From Reticulitermes speratus (lineage: Eukaryota > Arthropoda > Insecta > Blattodea > Rhinotermitidae): a DNA stretch of 64,000 nucleotides. Of this stretch, positions 1 to 10,709 are shown piece after piece; position 1 is the first letter of the stretch, and every line of letters starts with the position of its first letter. The notes below the pieces were generated by a model. That model ran no database searches. It saw nothing but the letters and a program-made list of their open reading frames with translations, and had not been told where the DNA came from. Made by a program: the position numbers and the translations under genes. The stretch lies in assembly GCA_021186555.1 (NCBI GenBank), contig JAJKFL010000427.1, positions 15,730,005 to 15,794,004 on the forward strand, read 5' to 3'.

Positions 1-1364
1 TCTCTATTTATGATACGTACGGAACTTCTACAAGTTCAGATTGAATTTTTTTCATCTGCCCTATATAAATTCAAAGGAAAGGAAAAAAAAGTCTTCATTT
101 ACACTGCCTAGATCAGCACAACAATTGCACTATACATGAACTCCGAAACTGTTCCAGAAAATTCATCGGCGACAGAATAGATAAAAAATATCAGAAAAAT
201 ACAAGAAGCTGGCATCATCTAACAAATAAATTCACTCAAATTAATTTCACTGCAAGAAATAACTATGAAAACGAACTGACATACATATCACATCTTACTA
301 AAACAGGATACATTCGACACCAGTCTCGATGATAATTGTTATGTCCCAATTTATAACATAAAATAGGCACAAATTTGAGTCAGTCAATAGCCTTTACAGT
401 TTATCACGTTCATGTGTCAGAAGGTCTAATGATATATATTGATTTAATTGTTAAATAACAGTTCGCGCTATCAACATATTTGTATTGCCAACACATAACA
501 TTTCATTTATACGGAGTTTGTAGCTAAAATTTAAATCCCCAAAAGAAAATCATTAAAATGCTTACCAAAAACTAACTCATTAATTCAAGCCGTGTAAAGG
601 ACATCTAAATGCAGACCTCACATTGCCATCATGTCATCTCAAATTCTACATAACATCTCCTAGCCTCAAACTGTATAAGTTTCGAACCAACACTCCGTGA
701 AATTTCAGAATGCATAAAGTAAATAGCTCCGGTTCGCTTCCACCTCAGACATTCGCACGGACATTAATCTTACTATTACTGAGGCTACACAATTAAAAAA
801 TGCGTAGACTGGGAACCCTCTGTTGATATGCTATTAATACAAAGCAATCTACAAATTTGGAGTGAAATGCAGTTGCAGGTAAAGTTCGTAAAATTCTTGA
901 ATGGAAATTTTGATGCTTGTCGTGCCTTATCCGTGGTTTTCGTCGTTTTATGTTTGTGTCACTGCCGATAACATAGAAATGTCACATAATCAGGCGTAGT
1001 ACTGTGCGACTATTGAAGCATTTTGTGAATCGAAAGCTAACGAGAGTAGAAATCGGCGCCTCTACCCACAGCAGTGATTTCGGGCTGTAAGGCTTAGAGC
1101 CCTTTCGGTTTGAAGTTTGTGCTGTCTGACGCTAAAGCAGGCTGTTTGGAAAGAGGCAGCGACTTTCGCTAATGAAGTCTGTGGCGAATCCTACAGGCAC
1201 AATTCGTGATAAGTTAACTGTTGCTCACTATTTCAATAAATTATCAGCATTTTGTTTAACCTGGTAATTCTCGTGTTAACAACATCCTGATAATGGACAC
1301 TATCCTCGGCAAAATAAATCCAGTTTGCATCCTCCAATCCTACTCGAACAAATAAAAGCTACCA
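1..1364. other. No recognisable gene or element
   Basis: AT-rich sequence with stop codons in all frames and no ORF of useful length. I see no inverted repeat, tandem array or known element family here. Confidence 0.5.
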
Positions 1365-1830
1365 GAGACGCACCCAAGGGGGAAGCTGCCGGCTGCCGGG
1401 ATGCAGTCCCGCCCCCCCCCCCACCCCTCAAATCGAAATTTAAGAAATACAAATTTTGTAGACACGATGATATCAAACGTTTTACGTGATATACCCTTCA
1501 TCAGAAATCAGCCACTGAAATCGGCTGATGACTAGTACATTAGAATTTTGAAAAATAAAATAAAAAAACTTAGGATGTCTTAGGTTAAATTAAAAAAAAA
1601 CACAAGAAGATTACACCTTGTCATTTAAATTAGGTGAATGAATAATGGAACACGTATTGTTTGTAAGTATATAAATGTAGCTGCAAACATTGTTATGTTA
1701 CAGGTATACTTACGACATAATTTTATACCTAACATAATTTTCAAAACCAAACATCAAGTACATACAGTACAGCCTCAGGGTCAGCCCCCCCTCCCCACCC
1801 ATGAAAAAGTCTGGGTGCGCACCTGAAACC
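1365..1830 (+). mobile_element. Dispersed element H, copy 1 (non-autonomous, about 0.45 kb)
   Basis: This segment is a diverged copy of 45398-45835. Both begin with a GC-rich block around gcgcaccca/gcgcgcactc followed by a C-tract. Both then share gatgatatcaaa, a gttttacgt stretch, atcagccactgaaat and actagtacattagaatttt, and end in a C-rich block before a final ctgggtgcgcacc-like end. The two outer ends (gacgcaccca on the left, tgggtgcgcac on the right) look like short inverted repeats, which suggests a non-autonomous DNA transposon. No coding sequence is visible; a 62-codon frame inside it is fortuitous. Confidence 0.6.
1411..1423. repeat. Poly-C tract
   Basis: A run of C residues inside dispersed element H. 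The second H copy has a longer run at about 45431-45447, so the tract belongs to the element and varies in length. Confidence 0.8.
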
Positions 1831-2374
1831 TACAAGCCATTAACTCATTCAATGCAACAGTTGCCGACTGCTTAGCTTACAATGAAGCTGCCCAAAATTT
1901 GAAAGGCCCAAAGTGTTACTATCATGTTCAGAGAAACACGAGAGCGGACCATGCTTCAAGCTCGATGGAGTCACAGTCTGAAGGATACTGACATTAAAGG
2001 CATTAGACAATTAACAACAAGGATCAGAGTTATGCTTGAGAAGATTATAGTCACTCAACTTCCCAACAAATTCTGCTTTTCTTTAAATAACTCGAAGGAT
2101 CATTACATTGCCGACAAAAGCCCGCCACTGGCTGCTATCCTGTCAGAATAACCCAATTCACACTCATAAAGCCTACTGTTAACATGATAGTCACTTAACA
2201 GGTAAATAAGTTTCGTTCCCTTAAATAACTGCTACCCTGTCATGAAACACATGAATCCAGTCCAAACATTCAAAGCCTACTTCAGGTACGCAGGCACGGT
2301 ATTAGCTACATCACTGACAAACTAACCAACGAAAAAGCATAGGCCCTCTTGAAATGTTAACAGTTGCTCCTCTG
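1831..2374. other. No recognisable gene or element
   Basis: Only short spurious frames. Nothing in the composition or repeats supports a gene. Confidence 0.45.
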
Positions 2375-2440
2375 ACAGAAATTCCATGCCTTGAACGAAC
2401 CTGAAAGTTCATTACCGTGTTCACAACAGCACGATAATGA
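2375..2440 (-). pseudogene. Non-LTR retrotransposon N1, 3'-end scrap
   Basis: On the minus strand the segment reads gtgaacacggtaatgaac followed by tttcaggtt, the terminal signature shared by the larger N1 fragments (for example 33155-33665 and 27200-27470). Only the extreme 3' coding end remains and no frame is open. Confidence 0.4.
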
Positions 2441-2444
2441 GTTA

Positions 2445-3535
2445 AGTATTCCTCACATGTTGACGCTACAAGGGGTAACCACGAAGTAAAAAAAAAAGAA
2501 CACCTTATGTGAAGACAACGTTCGTCTGATCGTCAGTGACCTAGGTTGAGCGACTAAACTGTTTGTCAGATTTTCACAAATTTCAGTAAAGGACATTCAC
2601 TAACACATAAATAGGTCCCTGTGTAAGTCATTTTATAAAATTCAAAAAGATGCACACAATTTTAATATAGGTGCTTCAAATTAATAAACCTCACTGCTCT
2701 GTGCAAACTTGCACACATGCACACACGCGCGCACTCGTTAATATTGTCTGAGTAACGGATTTCTGTCCTACACGAATGGGGCATATAAATATAGACATAC
2801 AAACATACACAAACCGCTCGTTATTTAATAAGAAATATGGCAAATGTGATTTCCCGAAACCTGGATGGCATAAGGGTAACATTAAAGATGCTGTGTTATT
2901 ACTGTGGGAGTTGGGATGAGTACACAAGCATGAGGCAACCTGGTAAGTGGGCAATAATGTGAATAATTGACATACCTCATATGATAGGCTTATCATTTTA
3001 GACGCTACATCATTCTGGAATAAAGTATGTAATAGTTATAAAGCAGGATGAAAAATATGCAAAATAAAAATACTTAGATGCAACAAAAAAATTAGGGTGA
3101 AAGAGAAGAAAAGAAGAATGTCATAAGAAAGCGAAACCATAAGAAGATGGAGGAGCTGAAAGATGATATCGAAGTTCCATTTCATTCCTCTTAAGGGGTA
3201 GGAAAAGAGAGGATAAAGAAGAGAGGCGGGTGAAGAAAGTGGAAGCGAGACGGCGACATGTAGGATACAAAATGAAATTCCCCCCACATCTACACGCTAC
3301 AGAAAATTGAAGTCCATAGGGGGAAGCAGAGGAGGAACGCCTGACGACAAAAAGGATAGCTGGAAACAAATTTATAATAGTCTCGCAAAAATAAAAAAAA
3401 GAAAGAACAGAAAGAAAGAATAAGAAGGGAAAAAGCTCCAATTTTTCTTCATCCTATGTATCTATATCAGGGGTGTTCAAAAATACATATGTGATAACAA
3501 TATATTTGTGTATTATAACTGACCTGCACGTAATA
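2445..3535. other. No gene; purine-rich stretch
   Basis: Around 2700-2735 there is a short CA/CG dinucleotide-rich patch. From about 3090 to 3440 the plus strand is strongly purine-rich, which by itself produces open minus-strand frames rich in Ser, Phe and Leu. There is no sign of real coding sequence. Confidence 0.45.
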
Positions 3536-3539
3536 TTTA

Positions 3540-3725
3540 ACATTTTAAGGCCCAGTGGTTATTACAATGCTGCCAGGTTTAACATTCAAGACTGCATTTT
3601 GTCCACACAGTGCAGTAGGTATTCCGTATGATAATTACAAACAGCGATTACTTCCCTACACAGCATTAAGTGACTGGTCGTTACAATTTAAATACATAGT
3701 GTTTATGCGCGGTAGGGAGTGAATA
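3540..3725 (+). repeat. Dispersed repeat G, copy 1
   Basis: About 190 bp related to 13420-13680 (same strand) and to 15425-15665 and 30080-30220 (opposite strand). Shared blocks in order are ccagtggttattac, ccaggtttaacatt, the cacacagtg region, cagcgattacttcccta and gtgtttatgcgcggta. There is no tRNA-like head, no poly-A tail and no long ORF, so I cannot place it in a class. Confidence 0.6.
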
Positions 3726-3827
3726 TTTATATATAATATAGGTTAATTTCTGTGTTCAAAACACAACTGGCAACCTTCCTGTCGTCAGAGCGGACGCCCC
3801 AAGGCGAACATGACCGGAGTAGTTAGA

Positions 3828-4206
3828 ATTTTATATAGACTTTGTTAGACTCTTTATATAGACTTTGTTAGACTCTTTATATAGACTTTGTTAGACTCTT
3901 TATATAGACTTTGTTAGACTCTTTATATAGACTTTGTTAGACTCTTTATATAGACTTTGTTAGACTCTTTATATAGACTTTGTTAGAGTCTTTATATAGA
4001 CTTTGTTAGAGTCTTTATATAGACTTTGTTAGACTCTTTATATAGACTTTGTTAGACTCTTTATATAGACTTTGTTAGACTCTTTATATAGACTTTGTTA
4101 GACTCTTTATATAGACTTTGCTAGAGTCTTTATATAAACTTTGTTAGACTCTTTATATAGACTTTGTTAGACTCTTTATATAGACTTTGTTAGAGTCTTT
4201 ATATAA
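3828..4206. repeat. 23-bp tandem repeat, about 16 copies
   Basis: The unit is tctttatatagactttgtta plus gac. It repeats head to tail with an exact 23-bp period and few substitutions; some copies read gagtc instead of gactc and one has gctagag. The low divergence implies recent expansion or homogenisation. The unit has no open frame of note. Confidence 0.95.
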
Positions 4207-4408
4207 TAAGATTCGGTCATTAGCCGCCGGGAGGGGGCGAGGGAGAAGGCACTCTCGGCTCCAGGACGGGCAGACTGACTGAGTGTCAACTGCAGAATAA
4301 CTTGGACTTAGCTTTCAGAGGGACAATCTTAACAAATTAGCCAACTTACATCAAGAAACCTATACGTATGGCTCGCATGTATGACACACGTAGGTCTAGT
4401 CTTGGTTT

Positions 4409-4512
4409 TTTTTTCCAATGGCTCGACAGCCCCTTGGGGGCCTAAGCCGCCTCATTATCGAGGCTTCACGATAACACTTTTTAGACACCACATTCGGTAG
4501 GACTCCTACTAC
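4409..4512 (-). mobile_element. SINE family C, 5'-truncated copy
   Basis: Reads on the minus strand. The left edge is a T-run (the A-tail of the element), followed by the reverse complement of the family C 3' part: the ggggctgt block, aggcttcacgataacac and tcggtaggactcct. The tRNA-derived head is absent. Compare the full copies at 46219-46474 and 58976-59235. Confidence 0.75.
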
Positions 4513-4570
4513 TATTACTATTTGTTATTACCTTTATGCAAAGTATTTACAATTATATACCTGAAACAAA

Positions 4571-6479
4571 CTATTCTGTAGTTACAATATACGGTACATG
4601 TAATGCTATTTCCCATAACAAACGTTTTGTACCTTTACATCAGCACTTTCCGCAGTACGTGTGCAGTGCCACATATGGCTGTTTTGTGTAGTTCATTGGT
4701 GTCGTGCTTTGTAAGGTATACAGTGTTACAGCTATTCTGTAGTTACAATATACGGTACATGTAATGCTATTTCCCATAACAAACGTTTTGTACCTTTACA
4801 TCAGCACTTTCCGCAGTACGTGTGCAGTGCCACATATGGCTGTTTTGTGTAGTTCATTGGTGTCGTGCTTTGTAAGGTATACAGTGTTACAGCTATTCTG
4901 TAGTTACAATATACGGTACATGTAATGCTATTTCCCATAACAAACGTTTTGTACCTTTACATCAGCACTTTCCGCAGTACGTGTGCAGTGCCACATATGG
5001 CTGTTTTGTGTAGTTCATTGGTGTCGTGCTTTGTAAGGTATACAGTGTTACAGCTATTCTGTAGTTACAATATACGGTACATGTAATGCTATTTCCCATA
5101 ACAAACGTTTTGTACCTTTACATCAGCACTTTCCGCAGTACGTGTGCAGTGCCACATATGGCTGTTTTGTGTAGTTCATTGGTGTCGTGCTTTGTAAGGT
5201 ATACAGTGTTACAGCTATATACAGTTACAATATACGGTACATGTAATGCTATTTCCCATAACAAACGTTTTGTACCTTTACATCAGCACTTTCCGCAGTA
5301 CGTGTGCAGTGCCACATATGGCTGTTTTGTGTAGTTCATTGGTGTCGTGCTTTGTAAGGTATACAGTGTTGCAGCTATTCTGTAGTTACAATATACGGTA
5401 CATGTAATGCTATTTCCCATAACAAACGTTTTGTACCTTTACATCAGCACTTTCCGCAGTACGTGTGCAGTGCCACATATGGCTGTTTTGTGTAGTTCAT
5501 TGGTGTCGTGCTTTGTAAGGTATACAGTGTTGCAGCTATTCTGTAGTTACAATATACGGTACATGTAATGCTATTTCCCATAACAAACGTTTTGTACCTT
5601 TACATCAGCACTTTCCGCAGTACGTGTGCAGTGCCACATATGGCTGTTTTGTGTAGTTCATTGGTGTCGTGCTTTGTAAGGTATACAGTGTTGCAGCTAT
5701 TCTGTAGTTACAATATACGGTACATGTAATGTTATTTCCCATAACAAACGTTTTGTACCTTTACATCAGCACTTTCCGCAGTACGTGTGCAGTGCCACAT
5801 ATGGCTGTTTTGTGTAGTTCATTGGTGTCGTGCTTTGTAAGGTATACAGTGTTACAGCTATATACAGTTACAATATACGGTACATGTAATGTTATTTCCC
5901 ATAACAAACGTTTTGTACCTTTACATCAGCACTTTCCGCAGTACGTGTGCAGTGCCACATATGGCTGTTTTGTGTAGTTCATTGGTGTCGTGCTTTGTAA
6001 GGTATACAGTGTTACAGCTATTCTGTAGTTACAATATACGGTACATGTAATGTTATTTCCCATAACAAACGTTTTGTACCTTTACATCAGCACTTTCCGC
6101 AGTACGTGTGCAGTGCCACATATGGCTGTTTTGTGTAGTTCATTGGTGTCGTGCTTTGTAAGGTATACAGTGTTGCAGCTATTCTGTAGTTACAATATAC
6201 GGTACATGTAATGCTATTTCCCATAACAAACGTTTTGTACCTTTACATCAGCACTTTCCGCAGTACGTGTGCAGTGCCACATATGGCTGTTTTGTGTAGT
6301 TCATTGGTGTCGTGCTTTGTAAGGTATACAGTGTTGCAGCTATTCTGTAGTTACAATATACGGTACATGTAATGCTATTTCCCATAACAAACGTTTTGTA
6401 CCTTTACATCAGCACTTTCCGCAGTACGTGTGCAGTGCCACATATGGCTGTTTTGTGTAGTTCATTGGTGTCGTGCTTT
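4571..6479. repeat. 161-bp satellite array, 12 copies
   Basis: Twelve head-to-tail monomers start at 4571, 4732, 4893, 5054, 5215, 5375, 5536, 5697, 5858, 6018, 6179 and 6340. Ten are 161 bp or the truncated last copy. Copies 5 and 9 are 160 bp because ctattctgtag is replaced by ctatatacag. Those two variants are four monomers (643 bp) apart, so part of the array has a four-monomer higher-order unit. Other diagnostic sites (atgctat/atgttat and gttacag/gttgcag) follow this only partly. The variant removes a TAG stop, which is why 82-codon frames appear at 5086 and 5729 and an in-phase one at 6372. I see no evidence these are genes. The last copy breaks at gtgctttc and is followed by unrelated DNA. 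Confidence 0.97.
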
Positions 6480-6554
6480 CCCGGTATGTTGCTCAGGTAT
6501 TTTGTGAATGATTCTGACGTAGTTCCAGTTGCCCCTATTATTACTGGTATCACA

Positions 6555-6556
6555 TT

Positions 6557-6587
<31 letters not shown>

Positions 6588-6597
6588 TTATTGGTGT
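6555..6597. repeat. (ATT)n microsatellite
   Basis: Trinucleotide ATT run with a few interruptions, just downstream of the 161-bp array. It gives the poly-Leu run in the 105-codon frame starting at 6372. Confidence 0.9.
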
Positions 6598-6686
6598 TCT
6601 CGTCGACGCTCCCGCTACTTCGCCACGTAACATCATCTAGTGCGCCTACGCGCCATGCTATAAAGGCATGTAGATGTATTCAGGGG

Positions 6687-6968
6687 TAGTGACTACGCTA
6701 CCGGTAGAACAATGGAGGAATCGTTGTTCGGTTCCCGGCAGGGGCAAGACATATATCTATCTCTTCTCCAAAGCGTTCAGACCGGCTCCGGAGCCCATCC
6801 AGCCTTCTATCCAATGGATACCAGAAGCGCTTTCCCTCGGGAGGAGGTTATGCGGCCGTGGCGTGTAGCTGACCGACCACTCACCTCCATCTACTGTCGA
6901 CGATAAGACAACTGGAGCTAAGCCTCCACTCCCCCGTATGCCTTCATGGGCCACAAATTTACATTTAT
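6687..6968 (+). mobile_element. SINE family A, diverged copy
   Basis: A tRNA-derived head with a degraded A-box region and a B-box-like cggttcccggcag is followed by the family A body: cgttcagaccggctccgga, cccatccagcctt, an atggataccagaagc block, ccactcacctccatctactg and atgccttcatgggcc. It aligns along its length with the cleaner copy at 39167-39445. The short frames over it are spurious. Confidence 0.85.
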
Positions 6969-6969
6969 G

Positions 6970-7640
6970 GCAACTTGCAAGCTCCATGAAAGTGTTAACA
7001 CTTTAAACTCACAAAACAGCCACATTCAGATTTAAACAGTAACAAGGATGAGCATCTACAGGGCACTGTAATACCGACTGCTGTACCCCTCTTGTAAGGA
7101 TCCCTTTTCCACCGATTGAGAAATGAATCGAGGAATCACAACAGAAGACCCTATTTAGCCACTCTAGACATCAAGGGCACCACGAGCGGAGAGAGATGCA
7201 GAAGGTAAGAAGTATAAACTGACTAATCCGCTAATGCAATTCTAACACTGTTAAGGTTTATAAAGGTAGAGTGGGGAGGCCTTTATGTGACATAAAACGT
7301 TTTCAGTAACAAAGAATAAAGGAAAAACAGAGATAAAGGAGCGATATAAAGAAAGTGACGATTCTCATGGTGTATAAACACAACTTTTTAAAAGCGCCAA
7401 CAGCAGCAGCAAGGCCAATATAACAAGATGAAAAGAAACCTTCCCGCACATTTAAAAGTAAGACTTGACACACACACAACACTCAGTCCTAATGCTAAAT
7501 AGGTGTTAGCTACAAATCCATATATTCCTCTACACTGCAATAACACTGAAGTCCTTCCTGTGCTTGCCGTTGTGGTAACAGCATTGCAAAGCACAACGAA
7601 GTAGTAATTCCATCAACTGTTCACTTACGACAGGAAACGA
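6970..7640. other. No recognisable gene or element
   Basis: No array, SINE signature or long inverted repeat visible. Minus-strand frames of about 70 codons at 7388-7748 resemble no family I know. Confidence 0.4.
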
Positions 7641-7817
7641 CAAAAATAAAGAACCCTGACTAGTATGTGTCATCAGACCTGCGTTCATACCTGGGATATA
7701 TTCAGTTCGAATCTTCAACTCAGAATTTTCGTGGTTGTCCTCAGCCATTTAAATGGAACCAGACTTTTCTACGTTGAAACAGGCTATTACAGCGTGACTC
7801 CAATTTTATTTATCGAT

Positions 7818-7943
7818 CTAGGTTGGTAATTGATTACCGACGTTTCGGGACAGCCTGTCAGCCCCATTTCAAGCTGTCCCGAAACGTCGGTAACCAACTA
7901 CCAACCTATGCCGCGTAAGATCCCAGAAGAGCGAAGGCCTCAA
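7818..7943. mobile_element. Fold-back element D1, near-perfect hairpin
   Basis: Arms 7821-7854 and 7873-7916 are near-perfect inverted copies around an 18-bp loop, each carrying ccgacgtttcgggacagc. The outer right part continues with cgcgtaagatcccagaagag and caactactcaac, matching the ends of other D1 copies (18718-18817, 29384-29540, 41618-41735, 54418-54560). This is the structure of a short non-autonomous fold-back/MITE element with no coding capacity. Confidence 0.75.
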
Positions 7944-7949
7944 CTACTC

Positions 7950-8320
7950 AACTACACAGTGGCTGAAGCCTTAAATCTCGCGTGTCATTAGTTGTTGAAT
8001 AGTTAACAATGGTAGCAGTAAGTAACAATACTGTGCAGAATTATCAGTAAGTAGTGGTTTAAAAGGGTTGGAATCAAGCGATCGTGGGCTAAAAACATTT
8101 CACGATAGCAGGTGTCCCAGCCAACATTCTAACTAGCGATCTGCCGAATAAAAGTCATAAGTGCTACCCTTTGATCCGCCGTGACCGGTTCCAAATCTTT
8201 GCCTGCTTAAAATCTACAATTACTTTCTCACCTCATTCGACGATATGTTGACTTTATGTTGTACACCATGTTCCGCGTAATGAATAAAATAGTACTTATT
8301 AATTGCCTTCCGTACAACTG
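7950..8320. other. No recognisable gene or element
   Basis: I see no ORF, repeat or element signature in this stretch. Confidence 0.4.
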
Positions 8321-8324
8321 TATA

Positions 8325-8410
8325 ACTTTATTAAAATATAACCAATCACATAACCGTATTAAAATGGCGACATGTTTCGATCACATAGGTCATCATCAGC
8401 CCTTCAGTTG
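8325..8410. mobile_element. Fold-back family E, possible solo arm
   Basis: Contains gcgacatgtttcgatcac followed by a catcatcag block. This matches the arm motif acatgtttcggc of the complete fold-back copies at 27769-28065 and 51036-51569. I cannot find a convincing second arm nearby. Confidence 0.35.
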
Positions 8411-8570
8411 CCACAAAATGTAAATCTGTATTTACAAACAGGTTGAAATTGCTTAAGTACTTATCATGTGATTGAGATCTGATTCAAGCGTGGGATATAT
8501 AAAATAGAATAAAATACGAGTATAGTAATATACATAAAGAAAATATATAGCATATATAGTTATACTCGTA

Positions 8571-8592
8571 ATATATATATATATATATATAG
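8571..8592. repeat. (TA)n microsatellite
   Basis: Alternating TA dinucleotide run. Confidence 0.9.
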
Positions 8593-8819
8593 TTTCTGAA
8601 CATGAAATAGCATTGTTAAATAACGCAAGAACAAGTAAATCACTTCAATGTTATTTAGCCTACGTTTCACATCAGTAAAGACAACTGTAAGGATTAAAGG
8701 AACGATCCCTTTTAGGACTAATACAGTGGGAGGGAATTTATCCAGATGAAGAAAATTTGTTTGACGTAACACGAACGTAGACACACGTCTAAACTCATTA
8801 ACCTTACGGACTTTTTCCA

Positions 8820-9455
8820 TCGTGTAATGTATTCAGATCAATATAATTAATACAACACTACGTTACGGAGGGCAGGATCGGCCCCCGTCTGCAGGCTTGG
8901 TTCTAACAAATAAAGACATCATATAATTACTTACGCTCTTCTTAAACACAAACTAAAATAATATCAGTAAATACATCGTGTTCCAAAGACAGTTTATAAA
9001 CAAAATTAACGAACATCTCATCAAAAACTTTGAACTCTGTTTGGAAAATTATGTATTCACTGATTTTAAGTCAAACCCAATAAATTCACAAAATTATTAA
9101 CAAGATGTATTTACAACCCCTAAATATGTTTCGGCAAATAAAATTGCTATCCTCAGGGGGTATTCATCAAAGAACTACAACTACTTATTGCAACCAAATA
9201 CACAATAGTTCGTTTTACAGTGCAAGTATTTGCGCAGCTCACAATCTTAACATATAGAGATGCATGAAATTATAAAATAAAAAATTAAGAACAATAATAC
9301 ATTATGTCTGATTTGACTTCAGTCTGTGTTACAGAACAGTACAAATAATTACATGATAGCATCACGTGTTAGAAGAAAGCCTGAACACGGAGGCTGATCC
9401 TGTCCCCGTAAAGTTGTGTTGTATTAATTACATCAATTTTCAATATATTACACGA
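8820..9455. mobile_element. Fold-back DNA element, 636 bp with about 87-bp arms
   Basis: The left arm (8820-8907) and right arm (9369-9455) are inverted copies. The left begins tcgtgtaatgtatt and the right ends aatatattacacga. Both carry taattaatacaacac, a caggatcggcccccgt or caggatcagcctccgt block and a caggctt...ttctaac block when read inward. The middle is AT-rich and non-coding and holds another fold-back-like arm at about 9085-9175 (atatgtttcggc). I could not identify a clear target-site duplication. Confidence 0.75.
9085..9175. mobile_element. Fold-back family E, arm nested inside the 636-bp element
   Basis: Carries aaatatgtttcggc and ctatcctcaggggg, similar to the arms of the E-type fold-back elements. 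It lies between the arms of the 8820-9455 element, so it either inserted there or is part of it. Confidence 0.35.
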
Positions 9456-10425
9456 CGCAAAACGTCGACGAAGCTGCTGAGTTTAGTTGCGATAGACTCG
9501 CACCATCGCCAGAACGCTACAGAGCAATAATACAGACACGTGACTGCCAGCCATTTTGAGGGGCAATACCTCTCTTCTTATATTTCAAGCCTGGACAGTT
9601 TTCGAAGGGTGACTGGACATATGTGACAGACAGGATGGGTAGGGGGATAAACTGACATGTGTTACCCTCCAAGAGTTTTTACTTTATCATAGATTTATAC
9701 GTTCAAGCACTGACATGCTTGCCGAAGGGAATGATTCAGCCAATCATTGTCACGAAGTTAATGTCACGTGATAGATATTGCCCAATCCAATCAATTCCTC
9801 GCATCAGTAGGTTATCGTATTATTGACTGACCTGCTCCCACCCCCTTGCGCCCTATCTCTTCATCCACCACAAAGGAATAAGAGAAAAATCAGAAGCTCT
9901 CTTTCAGAGCAATCTCCTTATGTGACAGGGTTTGTACTTACGAAGTAGCTGATCACAAGGAAATCAAGATTCATGCTTAGTTGAATATATTGATTCACAC
10001 TCAGCAAATGGTATGGGTGTTCAATGATTAGATACCGACCGCTCAGCCAATGGATGGGAAAATTGAAGGATGTCAAGTGGTATTGGCTATTGGGTAGGAA
10101 GTCTCTTTCCAGATATTTAATTTTAATGCCGACGTTATGTGTGTATTTACGTGTGCAGTCTGTGTATAAACGGACGGATCAAGAGGCTTCTTTTCAATTC
10201 ATACATAATACATTGTTAATATTTAAAACTTTAAAAGCCTTCTTCGTTTCTTCTGTACGTAGTTCCTTTTTTTATTTTCTAGCAAAGCTTTCATCTCTTC
10301 GTATTTTAGGAAAATAGTTACTATTCGTTCGATGTATTGACCCACGTAAAACGCAAACAAAATTTCAGTTGGATAATCGGAGTGAATGAGTCAACTTCTA
10401 AATCATCATAGATGAGGTGATGTTA
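9456..10425. other. No recognisable gene or element
   Basis: A 97-codon plus-strand frame starting at 10024 resembles no family I know and has no supporting context, so I treat it as chance. Confidence 0.4.
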
Positions 10426-10427
10426 AC

Positions 10428-10706
10428 TATGTAAAAGCTAGAGTTATCCCTGTCCAGGCCATGAAAGCATAAGGGAGGAACAAACGTACGGCTCCACTCA
10501 TTACTAACCTCGGGGCTAGATGGAGATGAGAGGCCAAAATCACACCTCGCCCGCTTACATCCTGAGAAAACAACCCGAACCCAAGAATAGGAGGCTGGGT
10601 GGGTCCCAGAGTCAGTCTGGACGCTGTAGGTAAGGAAAAATATTTTACCCCTTCCGGGAATCAAACTCCGGTTGGCCCAAACCATAGAGTAGTCACTATA
10701 CTGCCT
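10428..10706 (-). mobile_element. SINE family A, full-length minus-strand copy
   Basis: Read on the minus strand: a tRNA-like head with B-box (ggagtttgattcccgg), then a gtccagactgactctggg block, the cccacccagcctcc core, a cgggcgaggtg block and the 3' end ggcctggacagggataac. It aligns with 39167-39445. The 95-codon frame over it is an artefact. Confidence 0.85.
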
Positions 10707-10709
10707 AAA

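Noticed and set aside
5086-6689. ORFs of 82-105 codons
   Set aside because: Inside the 161-bp satellite; they open only where a variant monomer lacks the TAG stop.
7818-7943. Transcription terminator hairpin
   Set aside because: Bacterial-type terminators are not expected in this genome, and the same hairpin recurs with family-specific flanks as a mobile element.
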